Shown here: positions 23,474-31,979 of the stretch, in pieces
Position numbering within the stretch: position 1 is the first letter of the stretch
Layout: each line of letters opens with the position of its first letter
DNA from: an uncultured Lactobacillus sp.
Lineage (GTDB): Bacteria; Bacillota; Bacilli; Lactobacillales; Lactobacillaceae
NCBI GenBank assembly: GCA_937916845.1
Contig: CALFSK010000067.1
Location: 124,001 to 188,000, forward strand
DNA: 64,000 nucleotides
Reading direction: 5' to 3'
Program-made: the position numbers and the translations under genes
The notes under the pieces: generated by a model
What the model was told of the DNA's origin: nothing
Databases searched by the model: none
The model's input: the letters and a program-made list of their open reading frames with translations, nothing else

Positions 23474-25168
23474 ATGGTTAAAAGTAAAGCAATTATGATT
23501 GGTGCCGGGCTATCAAACATGGCCGCGGCTGTATATTTGATTCAAGATGGTCATTGGGATGGCAAGGACATCACGTTCTACGGTGTTGATATGCACGGTG
23601 CTAACGATGGTGGTTCTACCACTGATTTTACCAATGAGTATTGGAACAAGAATCATCCGATGGAAAACACAACGGGTTACGTTGCCCGTGGTGGTCGGAT
23701 GCTGAACTACCGGACGTACGTTGACTTAATGGATTTATTGGACCGGATTCCTTCCGTAACGGAACCAGGGATGACGGCCGCTGAAGATACACGTGATTTT
23801 GACTCGAAACACCGGACTTACGACATTGCACGTTTGATGCAGGGTGGTAAGGGCATTATTGATGCAGGCAAGTTGGGCATGAATAACAAGGACCGGACGT
23901 TACTAAGCAAGTTAGTTTTGATGCCAGATAGCGAAGAAACTAAGCTCGATAACGTTTCAATTGCGGATTACTTCAAAGAAGATCCACATATGTTCCAAAC
24001 CAACTTCTGGTACATGTGGGAAACCACGTTTGCATTCAGAACCCAAAGCTCCGTTCAGGAACTTCGGCGTTATATGCACCAAATGATTTATGAATTCACA
24101 CAAATTGAACATTTGGTTGGGGTCAACCGGACCCGTTACAACCAATTTGAAAGCATGATTTTACCACTGATCAAGTACTTGGAAGCTCAAGATGTCACCT
24201 TCATCGATAACAAGATTGTTAAAGACTGGAAGTTTAAAGACACCGAAATGCAAGACGAGATCACGGTCACTGGTTTAGTCGTGGAGGATGTTAAGAGTGG
24301 TGATACCGAAGAAGTTGAAGTGGACGACGATACTGCCGTAATCTTCACGAACGGGTCAATCACCGACTCCGCAACGATGGGTGATTACAACACACCAGCA
24401 CCAGAAAACATGGAATACGGGCTCAGTGCGGCACTCTGGAAGAAAGCTACTGAACGCTTCTACAACTTAGGGACGCCAGACAAGTTCTTCAATGACCGCA
24501 ATGCGAGTGAATGGTCCAGCTTCACGTTGACGACTAAGAACCACTTGTTCTTAAACGAAATCGTGCGGATCACTACTCAGGAACCCGGCAATGCGTTGAA
24601 CTCCTTCCTTTCAACCACGCCAATTACGCCGTTGAATCAAAAGGATGTTAACATGTCGATCGTGGTTCACCATCAACCACACTTTACGACCCAGAAGCCA
24701 AATGAAACGGTTCTTTGGGGCTACTTCCTCTACCCACGTCGCAAGGGTGAATTTGTACACAAGCCTTACATTGAGATGACTGGGAAAGAAATGGCACAAG
24801 AATTGATTGGCCAGTTATCCAAGGTTGATCCTGGTCCTGGTAACATTAAGGATAAGGAAAAAGAGATCATGGATAGCATCATTAACAATATTCCAGTTTA
24901 CATGCCATATGCTTCCGCACTCTTCAACAACCGGGCAAAGTCCGATCGTCCAGAAGTTTTGCCAAAGCATTCGACTAACTTGGCCTTCACGGGTGAATTT
25001 GCGGAACAACCTTACCAGATGATCTTCACGGAACAAAGTGCGGTTCGTTCTGGTGAAATTGCTGCTTACCACTTTGCCGGCGTACCAATGGAAAACTTGG
25101 TTAAGACACCACGTTACGACAAGGATCCTAAGACCTTGCTCAAAGCAACTAAGAAAATGTTTAGCTAA
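23474..25168 (+). CDS. ohyA: Oleate hydratase (MCRA family)
   Basis: A 564-residue FAD-dependent fatty acid double-bond hydratase. It adds water to oleic and linoleic acid to give hydroxy fatty acids, a detoxification of host or plant lipids. The N-terminal dinucleotide-binding motif is IGAGLSNMAAAVYLI, followed by the family blocks GANDGGSTTDF and GGRMLNYRTY. The length equals that of known LAB hydratases. No signal peptide. The gene stands alone with its own promoter, a cre over the transcription start, and a downstream terminator. Confidence 0.96.
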   Translation: MVKSKAIMIGAGLSNMAAAVYLIQDGHWDGKDITFYGVDMHGANDGGSTTDFTNEYWNKNHPMENTTGYVARGGRMLNYRTYVDLMDLLDRIPSVTEPGMTAAEDTRDFDSKHRTYDIARLMQGGKGIIDAGKLGMNNKDRTLLSKLVLMPDSEETKLDNVSIADYFKEDPHMFQTNFWYMWETTFAFRTQSSVQELRRYMHQMIYEFTQIEHLVGVNRTRYNQFESMILPLIKYLEAQDVTFIDNKIVKDWKFKDTEMQDEITVTGLVVEDVKSGDTEEVEVDDDTAVIFTNGSITDSATMGDYNTPAPENMEYGLSAALWKKATERFYNLGTPDKFFNDRNASEWSSFTLTTKNHLFLNEIVRITTQEPGNALNSFLSTTPITPLNQKDVNMSIVVHHQPHFTTQKPNETVLWGYFLYPRRKGEFVHKPYIEMTGKEMAQELIGQLSKVDPGPGNIKDKEKEIMDSIINNIPVYMPYASALFNNRAKSDRPEVLPKHSTNLAFTGEFAEQPYQMIFTEQSAVRSGEIAAYHFAGVPMENLVKTPRYDKDPKTLLKATKKMFS

Positions 25169-25188
25169 TAATTAGCTATTAAAATATG

Positions 25189-25223
25189 AAACGGCGTTGT
25201 GCGATTGCACGGCGCCGTTTTGT
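25189..25223 (+). terminator. Terminator of ohyA
   Basis: Stem AAACGGCG/CGCCGTTT with inner GTGC/GCAC pairs, followed by a T-rich stretch. Confidence 0.8.
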
Positions 25224-25308
25224 TGTGTCTTTGGGGGTTCTTTTTGGAGACGTGACGGTAAGATATGGTATGCTAGAACGGCATCTTTTTAAGAGGGGAG
25301 TGGGCGCC

Positions 25309-26829
25309 ATGCCAGCGATGACCACCTTAGTGACACCTGCAGAAAATCGCTTCTTTCTGTTAAGCGAGCGGGTACGGCGGCAAAGCAGTTTGCAGCAAAT
25401 TAGTCCATTATTACGTGAGCACGTCACGATCAAAGCGGACAGTGATTTTTTGAAGCCAACGGTCCGTAACTTAATTATTCAAAAACACGCGGATTGGCTA
25501 ACCGCCTGCAGTCACGAGTGGCAACTACTAGCTAGCTTGCCTTACGTGATTAATCCGAGTGAAGCGCGGACTCAGTGGCGACATTGCGAACTGTGCCACA
25601 AGCCGGTGCGCTATGAATATCACGTTCAAAATAAACATAATCACCAGGAATTAGTGGTGGGTTCGGAATGTGTAAAAAAGTTCATGAACGCCGAAACTCG
25701 CTATTTAATGGTGATTACAACTGAAGATAACCGCAACGCGGTCCAGCAGTATCAAACCCTGACGGAAGCAGTTCCCGTTGTGCCAACAATTATGTTTAAG
25801 CAGCCATGGCTACCGGATCTACCAGTGGCGCAACGCCCGCAGGCACAACAGTTGCGGCAGACGACAACGGATACGGTGACGACGTACTTAAGACGCCGAA
25901 CGACTAAACTCCCGTTGCGTGAGCTACGTCCGGCTGAGCAAACTTATAAGCAACTGGCTGCCGATGAACAAGCCGTCGTGGATGCTGAAAAGCACGCGGC
26001 TCAGAAGCAATTAGCGCAAGACCAGCAGCAACGCCAAATCGCTGCGCAGCAGTCTGCGGATACGGCTGAACAAAAGTTACGCAATAGCCGGTCATACCGT
26101 CGCTATTTGAGTCAGTTAGCCGCAATTATCGTGACGCGTCTTGAACGCCCAGAAGCCAAACAACGGTTTGAAAAGTTAACGCCACCGAGCCTGTCAAAAA
26201 CGTTAGTCAATTCCTACCAATTTGGGCAAATGGTGATTGAGTACCGGCAAACGGGACGGATTCAAGTACGTCGGTTAGCCATGTTAGACCATCAATTCGT
26301 GCAGGATCTTGACCAAACGACCCGTGAATTAGATCAGCGGCAAACGACGCGTTTCTACGACGACGTCTTCAACAGTTGTTGGGGATGGATTTATCATCAA
26401 GCAGCGGACCAGCGAGCGGATTGGGAACGATTACTGACCACGCGGTGGGCGTCCCAGCTGACGTTGACGTGGTTTGAACAATTGTGTGACCAGACAACGG
26501 TAACCCAGATTGAAACGTGGTTAAGGGATCACGCAACGGAAACGATGCAACGTGAACTTGGTCGTCGGTTGGCCGCCAAGCCCGAGTTAGGGGTAATTGC
26601 GCGGCAACGCCTGACTAAGGGTGAACTACAAACCTTTTGTCGACGTGAACTGGCGACTAGTGAAACGATGGCAGACTTTAACCAGCGATTTGACCAGCAG
26701 TATCACTTGGTAACTGAACGACAAGCCGAACTACACGAAACGTTAAGTTACTTTTATGTGGCACAGCATAGTGAGACTGACCACCAGGCGGCGATTCGAC
26801 GCTTCCAGTGGCTATTAGAACATCAGTAG
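25309..26829 (+). CDS. Hypothetical protein with Cys-rich motif
   Basis: A 506-residue soluble protein, rich in Gln, Arg and Thr, with a long helical middle (about residues 185-260, AEKHAAQKQLAQDQQQRQIA) likely to form a coiled coil. Near residue 105 is CELCHKPVRYEYHV, followed about 20 residues later by VVGSECVKKFM: two or three Cys with a CxxC pair, a possible zinc site or nucleic-acid contact. No family is recognised. The start at 25309 has GAGGGGAG 8 bases upstream; an in-frame ATG at 25186 lies inside the preceding terminator and is rejected. The parS sites begin 3 bases after its stop. Confidence 0.75.
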   Translation: MPAMTTLVTPAENRFFLLSERVRRQSSLQQISPLLREHVTIKADSDFLKPTVRNLIIQKHADWLTACSHEWQLLASLPYVINPSEARTQWRHCELCHKPVRYEYHVQNKHNHQELVVGSECVKKFMNAETRYLMVITTEDNRNAVQQYQTLTEAVPVVPTIMFKQPWLPDLPVAQRPQAQQLRQTTTDTVTTYLRRRTTKLPLRELRPAEQTYKQLAADEQAVVDAEKHAAQKQLAQDQQQRQIAAQQSADTAEQKLRNSRSYRRYLSQLAAIIVTRLERPEAKQRFEKLTPPSLSKTLVNSYQFGQMVIEYRQTGRIQVRRLAMLDHQFVQDLDQTTRELDQRQTTRFYDDVFNSCWGWIYHQAADQRADWERLLTTRWASQLTLTWFEQLCDQTTVTQIETWLRDHATETMQRELGRRLAAKPELGVIARQRLTKGELQTFCRRELATSETMADFNQRFDQQYHLVTERQAELHETLSYFYVAQHSETDHQAAIRRFQWLLEHQ

Positions 26830-26832
26830 GAA

Positions 26833-26848
26833 TGTTTCACGTGAAACA
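26833..26848. promoter_or_regulatory. parS site 1 (ParB/Spo0J binding)
   Basis: TGTTTCACGTGAAACA, a perfect palindrome and exact match to the Firmicutes parS consensus TGTTNCACGTGAAACA. Confidence 0.93.
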
Positions 26849-26874
26849 TTCGTGCAATTCAGAAAATATAAAAA

Positions 26875-26898
26875 GATGGCTATGGGCCATTTTTTTAT
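26875..26898 (+). terminator. Weak terminator of the preceding gene
   Basis: Short stem ATGGC/GCCAT with a 5-base loop and TTTTTTT. It lies between the two parS sites. Confidence 0.5.
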
Positions 26899-26939
26899 AT
26901 TTTAAGGGTATTTGTCTAGCCTAATGTGATATTGTTCAT

Positions 26940-26955
26940 TGTTCCACGTGAAACA
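26940..26955. promoter_or_regulatory. parS site 2 (ParB/Spo0J binding)
   Basis: TGTTCCACGTGAAACA, identical to the sequence known as the B. subtilis parS core, 107 bp from site 1. Confidence 0.93.
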
Positions 26956-26978
26956 ATTTCAAAGCGGATCTTTAGCCA

Positions 26979-27021
26979 AAAATAAGGCCACCCAACAACG
27001 TTGCTGGGTGGCCTTATTTGA
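26979..27021. terminator. Terminator of the ECF transporter operon
   Basis: Stem AAATAAGGCCACCCA/TGGGTGGCCTTATTT with an ACAACGTTGC loop. Perfect arms; acts mainly on the minus-strand operon. Confidence 0.9.
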
Positions 27022-27028
27022 TAAATAG

Positions 27029-27865
27029 TTATTTAAATGGATTCCAAAAACGTCCGCCGTTAACTTTAAACAGGGCAATGCCAAGTAAAATTAACAAAGC
27101 CACGACTAGTAACGCGAGGTAATCATTACGCTTGAACTTCTGAGCCATGTACCACGTCCGTTTTTTACCCTTACCAAAGCGGCGTAATTCCATCGCTTGG
27201 CTAATCACTTCAATCCGATCCAGACTGGAGAAAATCAGTGGCAGCATAATTTGAATACCACCTTTGACCCGGGTCATGAACTTTGCCTTCTTAGAGATTT
27301 CAAACCCGCGGGCCTGTTGCGCTAAGCTGATTGTCCGGTAATCTGATTGAACATCCGGAATATAGCGGAGCGCAATGGCGACCGAGTAGCTGATACGATA
27401 AGAAATGCCAATCTTATTCAGACTAGCTGCGAATTCGCTAGGGTTGGTCGTCATCAAAAAGATCAGCGCCAACGGAACGGCAAACGTGTACTTGAGGAGC
27501 AAGTTAAACTCGTAAAAAAGTTGCTCCGTCGTTAAGTTGAAGTAGTGGTTAGAACTTCCTAGTAACAGGTGCTCAGTGCCATAAATATCTACCCCGTAGT
27601 GGGGGGCAAAGACGTAAACCATGACGAGGTTCAACACGGAAAAACCGATGATAACGCTCATTACAAAGGATACGTCGCGATATTTTATTTTTGAAAATCG
27701 GAATAGGATTAACGAAAAAACCATGACACCAAGCAAATAGCGGGTGTCGAATGTCATCATGCCAATGACGGATAGGCCAACAAAACTCAGCAGCTTGGTA
27801 CTACCACTCAGGCGGTTTAAGAAGGTGTGCCGGTCATCGTAACCAATCAATAGTTGATGCTGCAT
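27029..27865 (-). CDS. ECF transporter transmembrane (T) component
   Basis: A 278-residue EcfT/CbiQ-family membrane protein, the scaffold that couples the ATPase to the substrate-binding S subunit. Two cytoplasmic coupling-helix motifs with small-Arg-Gly type signature are visible: AQQARGFE (about residue 188) and AMELRRFG (about residue 226). There are about 5-6 membrane segments, ending with a C-terminal one. Its ATG shares one base with the stop of the ATPase gene upstream (TGATG), so the two are translationally coupled. Last gene of the operon. Confidence 0.93.
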   Translation of the reverse strand: MQHQLLIGYDDRHTFLNRLSGSTKLLSFVGLSVIGMMTFDTRYLLGVMVFSLILFRFSKIKYRDVSFVMSVIIGFSVLNLVMVYVFAPHYGVDIYGTEHLLLGSSNHYFNLTTEQLFYEFNLLLKYTFAVPLALIFLMTTNPSEFAASLNKIGISYRISYSVAIALRYIPDVQSDYRTISLAQQARGFEISKKAKFMTRVKGGIQIMLPLIFSSLDRIEVISQAMELRRFGKGKKRTWYMAQKFKRNDYLALLVVALLILLGIALFKVNGGRFWNPFK

Positions 27866-29565
27866 CAGCGTGCCTCCCGTTCAGCCTGAACAAACTTAGC
27901 CACAAATTCGGTCGGATTGATCGCATGGGCTGCCGCTAACGAATAGAGGCTCGTCTTGGCTAATGAAGCTTGTTCAATAATGGCGTCGTTTGTGAGAACA
28001 TCGGCTGGCGCTGCGTCCATTAAAATATTCCCACCACCCAGAACAATCGTCCGGTCAGTGTATTCGAGCATGAGGTGCATGTCATGGGTAATCAGCATGA
28101 TGGTCATGTCCTTTTCGTGATTGATTTTCGTTAAAAAGCCCATCATTTCGGTGTAGTGTTGCAAGTCTTGTCCCGCGGTAGGTTCATCAAGAATGAGCAT
28201 CGCTGGTTCCAGAACTAAGATGGCTGCAATCGTCACGCGTTTCTTTTGGCCAAAACTCAGTGCCGAAATGGGCCAGTGCCGGAATTCGTAAAGTCCGCAG
28301 ACTTTTAAAACGTCGTAAACCCGTTGTTCGATGGTATCAGGGTCAACGCCCCGTAAAACTAGTCCGGCCGCGACTTCATCATAGATCAGTGTTTTTGAGA
28401 TCATCTGGTTAGGATCTTGCAAAATATAGCCAATCTGATCGGCCCGTTCTTTGACAGATTGGCGCTCCAACGGCTGTCCATTAAAAGTCATCTGACCCTG
28501 TTGAGGGGTCAAGAAACCGGTAATCAGATTACTGAGCGTCGATTTACCAGTCCCATTTTGCCCAACGAGGCTGACCATCTCACCCCGATTGAGGGTAGTT
28601 GAGAGGTCGTTAATGATGGGTGCCTTAGGATCATAGCCAAAGGTCAAATGGTCGATGATCAGCAGTGGGTCCGGGTGCTGGACGGGCGCTTTTAAGGTCA
28701 CACCCGCTGTCCAGCGTTGCAGCTGGTCCGTTAAGTCTGGCACTTGTAAATTGGCTAAGGAATCAATGTGTTGACACGTGTCGAGGTCAACACCAGCAAG
28801 CTTTAAAGCGGATAAATATAACGGCTCCCGCAACCCAAGCTGGGCCATTAAGGACTGCCGTAAAATTGCTTCGGGCTTGTCATCGGCCACAATGGCACCG
28901 TCTTGCATGACAATCAAACGGTCGATTGGCTGTTGTAGCACGTCTTCAATTCGGTGTTCGATAATTACTACGGTCAAATCTTGCGTATGGGTCAAGTGGT
29001 CGATCAACGCCATTGACGCTTTACCAGAGGCGGGATCGAGGCTTGCCAACGGTTCGTCAAACAGCAAAATCTTACTGTTATCGATTAGGACGCCGGCCAT
29101 GGAGACCCGTTGTTTTTGACCACCCGAGAGTTCTTGCGGCCGATGGGTCAATAAGTCCTTTAAGTCTAACGTCGTTGCCCATTTTGCGGTTGCTGCTTGC
29201 ATCTCATCTTGTGATTGTTGATCGTTTTCTAGTGAAAACGCCATGTCTTCGACAACGGTCAGCCCGACAAACTGGCTGTCGGGATCTTGGAGGACGGTAC
29301 CGACGTTCATGGAGAGGTCAAAAATGGAACTCTTCGTGACTTCTTTACCGGCGACCAGGGCAGTCCCATCCACCTTTCCAGGATAGGATTGTGGAATAAG
29401 TCCGTTCAAACATCGCCCTAAGGTGGACTTTCCAGAACCGGACGGCCCCGCAATCAGGACCTTTTCACCGGGATAAATATCCAGATTGATATGGCGTAAC
29501 GTCGGTTCAGTTTGGCTGTTATATTGAAATGAAAAGTCTTTAAAGCTAATGATTGGTGCGGTCAT
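27865..29565 (-). CDS. ECF transporter ATPase with two ABC domains
   Basis: A 566-residue fused ABC ATPase that powers the dedicated ECF importer. The first domain has Walker A GPSGSGKST (near residue 40), signature LSGGQKQR and Walker B ILLFDEPLASLD. The second has GQNGTGKST (near residue 335), a variant signature LSFGQKKR and Walker B MLILDEPTAGQD. Both sites look functional. Fused duplicated ATPases are typical of group I (dedicated) ECF systems such as YkoD and UPF0397-linked ones. Its start lies 4 bases after the S-component stop. Confidence 0.94.
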   Translation of the reverse strand: MTAPIISFKDFSFQYNSQTEPTLRHINLDIYPGEKVLIAGPSGSGKSTLGRCLNGLIPQSYPGKVDGTALVAGKEVTKSSIFDLSMNVGTVLQDPDSQFVGLTVVEDMAFSLENDQQSQDEMQAATAKWATTLDLKDLLTHRPQELSGGQKQRVSMAGVLIDNSKILLFDEPLASLDPASGKASMALIDHLTHTQDLTVVIIEHRIEDVLQQPIDRLIVMQDGAIVADDKPEAILRQSLMAQLGLREPLYLSALKLAGVDLDTCQHIDSLANLQVPDLTDQLQRWTAGVTLKAPVQHPDPLLIIDHLTFGYDPKAPIINDLSTTLNRGEMVSLVGQNGTGKSTLSNLITGFLTPQQGQMTFNGQPLERQSVKERADQIGYILQDPNQMISKTLIYDEVAAGLVLRGVDPDTIEQRVYDVLKVCGLYEFRHWPISALSFGQKKRVTIAAILVLEPAMLILDEPTAGQDLQHYTEMMGFLTKINHEKDMTIMLITHDMHLMLEYTDRTIVLGGGNILMDAAPADVLTNDAIIEQASLAKTSLYSLAAAHAINPTEFVAKFVQAEREAR

Positions 29566-29569
29566 AGTA

Positions 29570-30130
29570 TTAACGTTCCTTTTTTAAGCTCCCACGTTGG
29601 GTCCGGGTCCGCGAGTATAAAACCAGTAGGATGGTCCCAATGATGGCAACTGAGATTGAGTCGATGATCCAGGTCGTGACGCCTTGAACGTACACTTTTG
29701 TTGCTGGTTCATGATAAATAATGATATCACCGGTTGGGGCTAAAAGCACCCACCCAACAAAGTTAACGATCACTTGGTAAACGTTGAACCAAACTAATTT
29801 CGACGTGGAAAGGGCACCGTTAGCGATCTTGAGCCGGTTTTTAGCTAACCCGAAGGCGACTCCGATTAAACCATCAACGATGACCCATGTCCACCATGGT
29901 GAACCATAAGTGACGAAATCGTTTAAAGCGTGGCCGATGAATACGGCTAGGCCGGCAGCAACTGGTCCGAAGATGGCGCCGAGTAGGGCCAGAAAACCAA
30001 TGGAGACGTTGACCTGGGTATTAGGAATCCCGGTTGGAATGGCCACAAACTTCATTAAGACAAAGATGACGGCGGCGCCAATCCCGGTAGCGACTACGGT
30101 ACGGATAGAATTAGATTGCTGATTTTGCAT
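29570..30130 (-). CDS. ECF transporter S component, UPF0397 family
   Basis: A 186-residue substrate-specific membrane subunit with five to six hydrophobic segments. The blocks VNVSIGFLALLGAIFGPVAAGLAVFIGHALND and YGSPWWTWVIVDG are characteristic of the UPF0397 family (positions about 42-88). The natural substrate of this family is not proven; a methionine-related compound would fit the T-box upstream (see findings). The ATG at 30130 is preferred, with AAGGAG 8 bases upstream, over 30139. First gene of a three-gene S-A-T operon. Confidence 0.92.
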   Translation of the reverse strand: MQNQQSNSIRTVVATGIGAAVIFVLMKFVAIPTGIPNTQVNVSIGFLALLGAIFGPVAAGLAVFIGHALNDFVTYGSPWWTWVIVDGLIGVAFGLAKNRLKIANGALSTSKLVWFNVYQVIVNFVGWVLLAPTGDIIIYHEPATKVYVQGVTTWIIDSISVAIIGTILLVLYSRTRTQRGSLKKER

Positions 30131-30188
30131 ACAAAACACTCCTTAGATATAAATAATAATGGCAAACAACGGTGATGAGCGGTATGGC

Positions 30189-30446
30189 AACGAAAAAAAA
30201 CGCGCCTGAAAGTTTACACTTTCAAGGACGCGTTTGTGCGTGTTACCACCTAGATTTTCCCCAAGGGGACTCGTCTTGATGTTAACGGATCGCTCCGACT
30301 AAGGTTGATTAGTGGCCCTAGTAGCTTCTTCGAGACCATCTTCGATCAACGTTGTCACCGCTTTGCACCAAGCACGGCTCTCTAAAGACAATGGTTAATC
30401 TACTCATCTCGTCACAGCTTTTTCTCATCTGAATTTAACTTATTAC
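30189..30446 (-). promoter_or_regulatory. T-box riboswitch leader, probably tRNA-Met
   Basis: On the minus strand: Stem I base CGAGA/TCTCG, specifier loop with 5' GAGTA and 3' GAAGATGG, apical GGTGCAAAGCGG, then T-box AGGTGGTAACACG (30239-30251) and a terminator stem ACGCG.../...CGCGT with eight T. The candidate specifier ATG is at 30337-30339, followed by G. The T-box bulge TGGT would pair with A-CCA, fitting tRNA-Met and arguing against the alternative reading GAT (Asp, discriminator G). A promoter TTGCGA-17-TATGCT lies at 30447-30475. Confidence 0.88.
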
Positions 30447-30697
30447 AGCATACGCCAAACCGTAAACCATCGCAAGCAAAACCAAGTGAAGGGCAGCGGT
30501 TACATTGACTTAGGCAGCAATTAATTTGTGGCCCCAATGTAAAGTAATCAAACTATTATAGGAAGAATTAAAAGGTCATCGTGTTTAGCAGTGCTAATTG
30601 AATAAAGATAATAAAAGTATATACAAATGATTTCATTTAGCTATTAAAAGGGGTAAACTAGTTACCAAGAACTTACTAAAGAAAGAGTGTGACTAAT

Positions 30698-31414
30698 TTG
30701 GCTTACAAGTATGAAACGATTGCCGACAGCTTACGAAACGATATCAAGTCCGGCAAATATACACCAGGTGAATTAATGCCGGATCAAAATAAGTTAGCGG
30801 CAAAGTTTGATACGACCCGGATTACGATCCACAAAGCGATTCAATTATTGATTATTGAAGGCATGGTCTACTCGAAACGGGGGGCTGGGACCTTTGTACG
30901 CAAAGACTTCGGTTTGACGGAACATCGGCAAGAAACGCAAGTCGACCGCCCGCTGGGGACGACCCGGACGCATGAGGGTAAAAAGGTTACGAGTAAGGTT
31001 TTGGAACTAGAAGCCCGCTTACCGACCAAGCGCGAAGCTGAACAGCTGATGATCGATGAAATGGACCCGGTTTACGTCATTCGGCGGACGCGGTTCGTTG
31101 ATGGCAAAATTTGGGCCTATGAGCACACAATCATGCCGACCGGCTTAGTCACGTTGACGAAGAAAGTTTTGGAAGGGTCAATTTATGGCTATTTGGAACG
31201 GGAACACGGGATGACGATTGCTGGCTCCCACCGAATCATCTCTGCGGCGAAGGCAACGGATGAGGACGTCGAGGCCATGGGTGCAACGTTAAATGAGCCC
31301 GTTCTAGTCATTAATCAGGTCAGTTACATGGATGATGGCCAGCCGTTTGAAGTTTCGGAATCGCATTTTCCGTACGCGACGAGTACCGTGGTTGCGGATA
31401 TTCAAGTCCATTAA
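30698..31414 (+). CDS. GntR-family regulator (HutC/UTRA type)
   Basis: A 238-residue transcription factor. The N-terminal winged helix is typical GntR (YETIADSLRNDIKSGKYTPGELMPDQNKLAAKF, then TTRITIHKAIQLLIIEG), and from about residue 75 a UTRA ligand-binding domain follows (VYVIRRTRFVDGKIWAYEHTIMP). UTRA regulators sense sugars or sugar phosphates; the ligand is unknown. I chose the TTG at 30698, 10 bases after AAAGAG; the GTG at 30689 is only one base from it. No neighbouring target gene is obvious, so it may act elsewhere. Confidence 0.9.
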   Translation: MAYKYETIADSLRNDIKSGKYTPGELMPDQNKLAAKFDTTRITIHKAIQLLIIEGMVYSKRGAGTFVRKDFGLTEHRQETQVDRPLGTTRTHEGKKVTSKVLELEARLPTKREAEQLMIDEMDPVYVIRRTRFVDGKIWAYEHTIMPTGLVTLTKKVLEGSIYGYLEREHGMTIAGSHRIISAAKATDEDVEAMGATLNEPVLVINQVSYMDDGQPFEVSESHFPYATSTVVADIQVH

Positions 31415-31458
31415 ACCGACGTTAGTATGATCAAAAAAATAGTGAAATGTCTTTTATG

Positions 31459-31492
31459 AAAAGTCACCGAGCAAATCTGCGGTGACTTTTTT
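31459..31492 (+). terminator. Terminator of GntR gene
   Basis: Stem AAAAGTCACCG/CGGTGACTTTT with a 10-base loop and TT run. Confidence 0.9.
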
Positions 31493-31602
31493 AATATGTG
31501 GTGCTAAAACACTGGTGTAGATTGCATTCGCTTACTAAGAGCGTCATAATTAAGTCAACAAAAGTAAGCGCTCTATTTTAACTTAATTAGGGGGGATCGC
31601 AT

Positions 31603-31938
31603 ATGCCAGAGAATTTTTACCAACGGCTAGTCGATAAGTATGAACCAATGACGGAAGCAGCGTTTTTGACGCTCGTGAGTGTTCGTAAGCCAATTAAAAG
31701 TGAGGATATTCCCGCAAAGATTGCGACGTTAACGGATAATAAGCTACAACTTGGTTTGGGGACGTTGTTTACTAATTTACACGCCATGACAAGGGACTAC
31801 CTCATGACTGAACAAGTGGATGATGACGATGTGCACACGTACGAAATCACGGGGAGTGGTGAATCCGTTTTAGAAGCGGAATACGCACGTTTAAAGCTAC
31901 TCAATCAAATCTGCGAGAATGAAAAGATTCAGGAATAA
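31603..31938 (+). CDS. PadR-like transcriptional regulator
   Basis: A 111-residue small winged-helix protein. MTEAAFLTLVSVRKPIKSEDIPAKI and the following LGLGTLFTNLHAMTRDYLM correspond to the helix-turn-helix, and the HTYEITGSGESVLEAEYARLK stretch is the wing plus dimerisation helix seen in PadR regulators (Y-x-I/L-T-x-x-G). A GGGGG ribosome site precedes the ATG. It begins an operon with two DUF2812 membrane proteins; PadR-DUF2812 pairs are common in Firmicutes, where PadR controls the membrane partner. Confidence 0.85.
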   Translation: MPENFYQRLVDKYEPMTEAAFLTLVSVRKPIKSEDIPAKIATLTDNKLQLGLGTLFTNLHAMTRDYLMTEQVDDDDVHTYEITGSGESVLEAEYARLKLLNQICENEKIQE

Positions 31939-31979
31939 CCGACAAATAATCGGGGGAGTATTTGAAAGAAGGGGTTTCA

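Noticed and set aside
25186..25308. Upstream in-frame start of the unknown protein (ATG 25186)
   Set aside because: It lies in the terminator hairpin of ohyA; a better ribosome site precedes 25309.
30331..30345. T-box specifier read as GAT (Asp)
   Set aside because: The T-box bulge TGGT fits discriminator A, whereas tRNA-Asp has G; the other T-box in the window shows the same register with Tyr.
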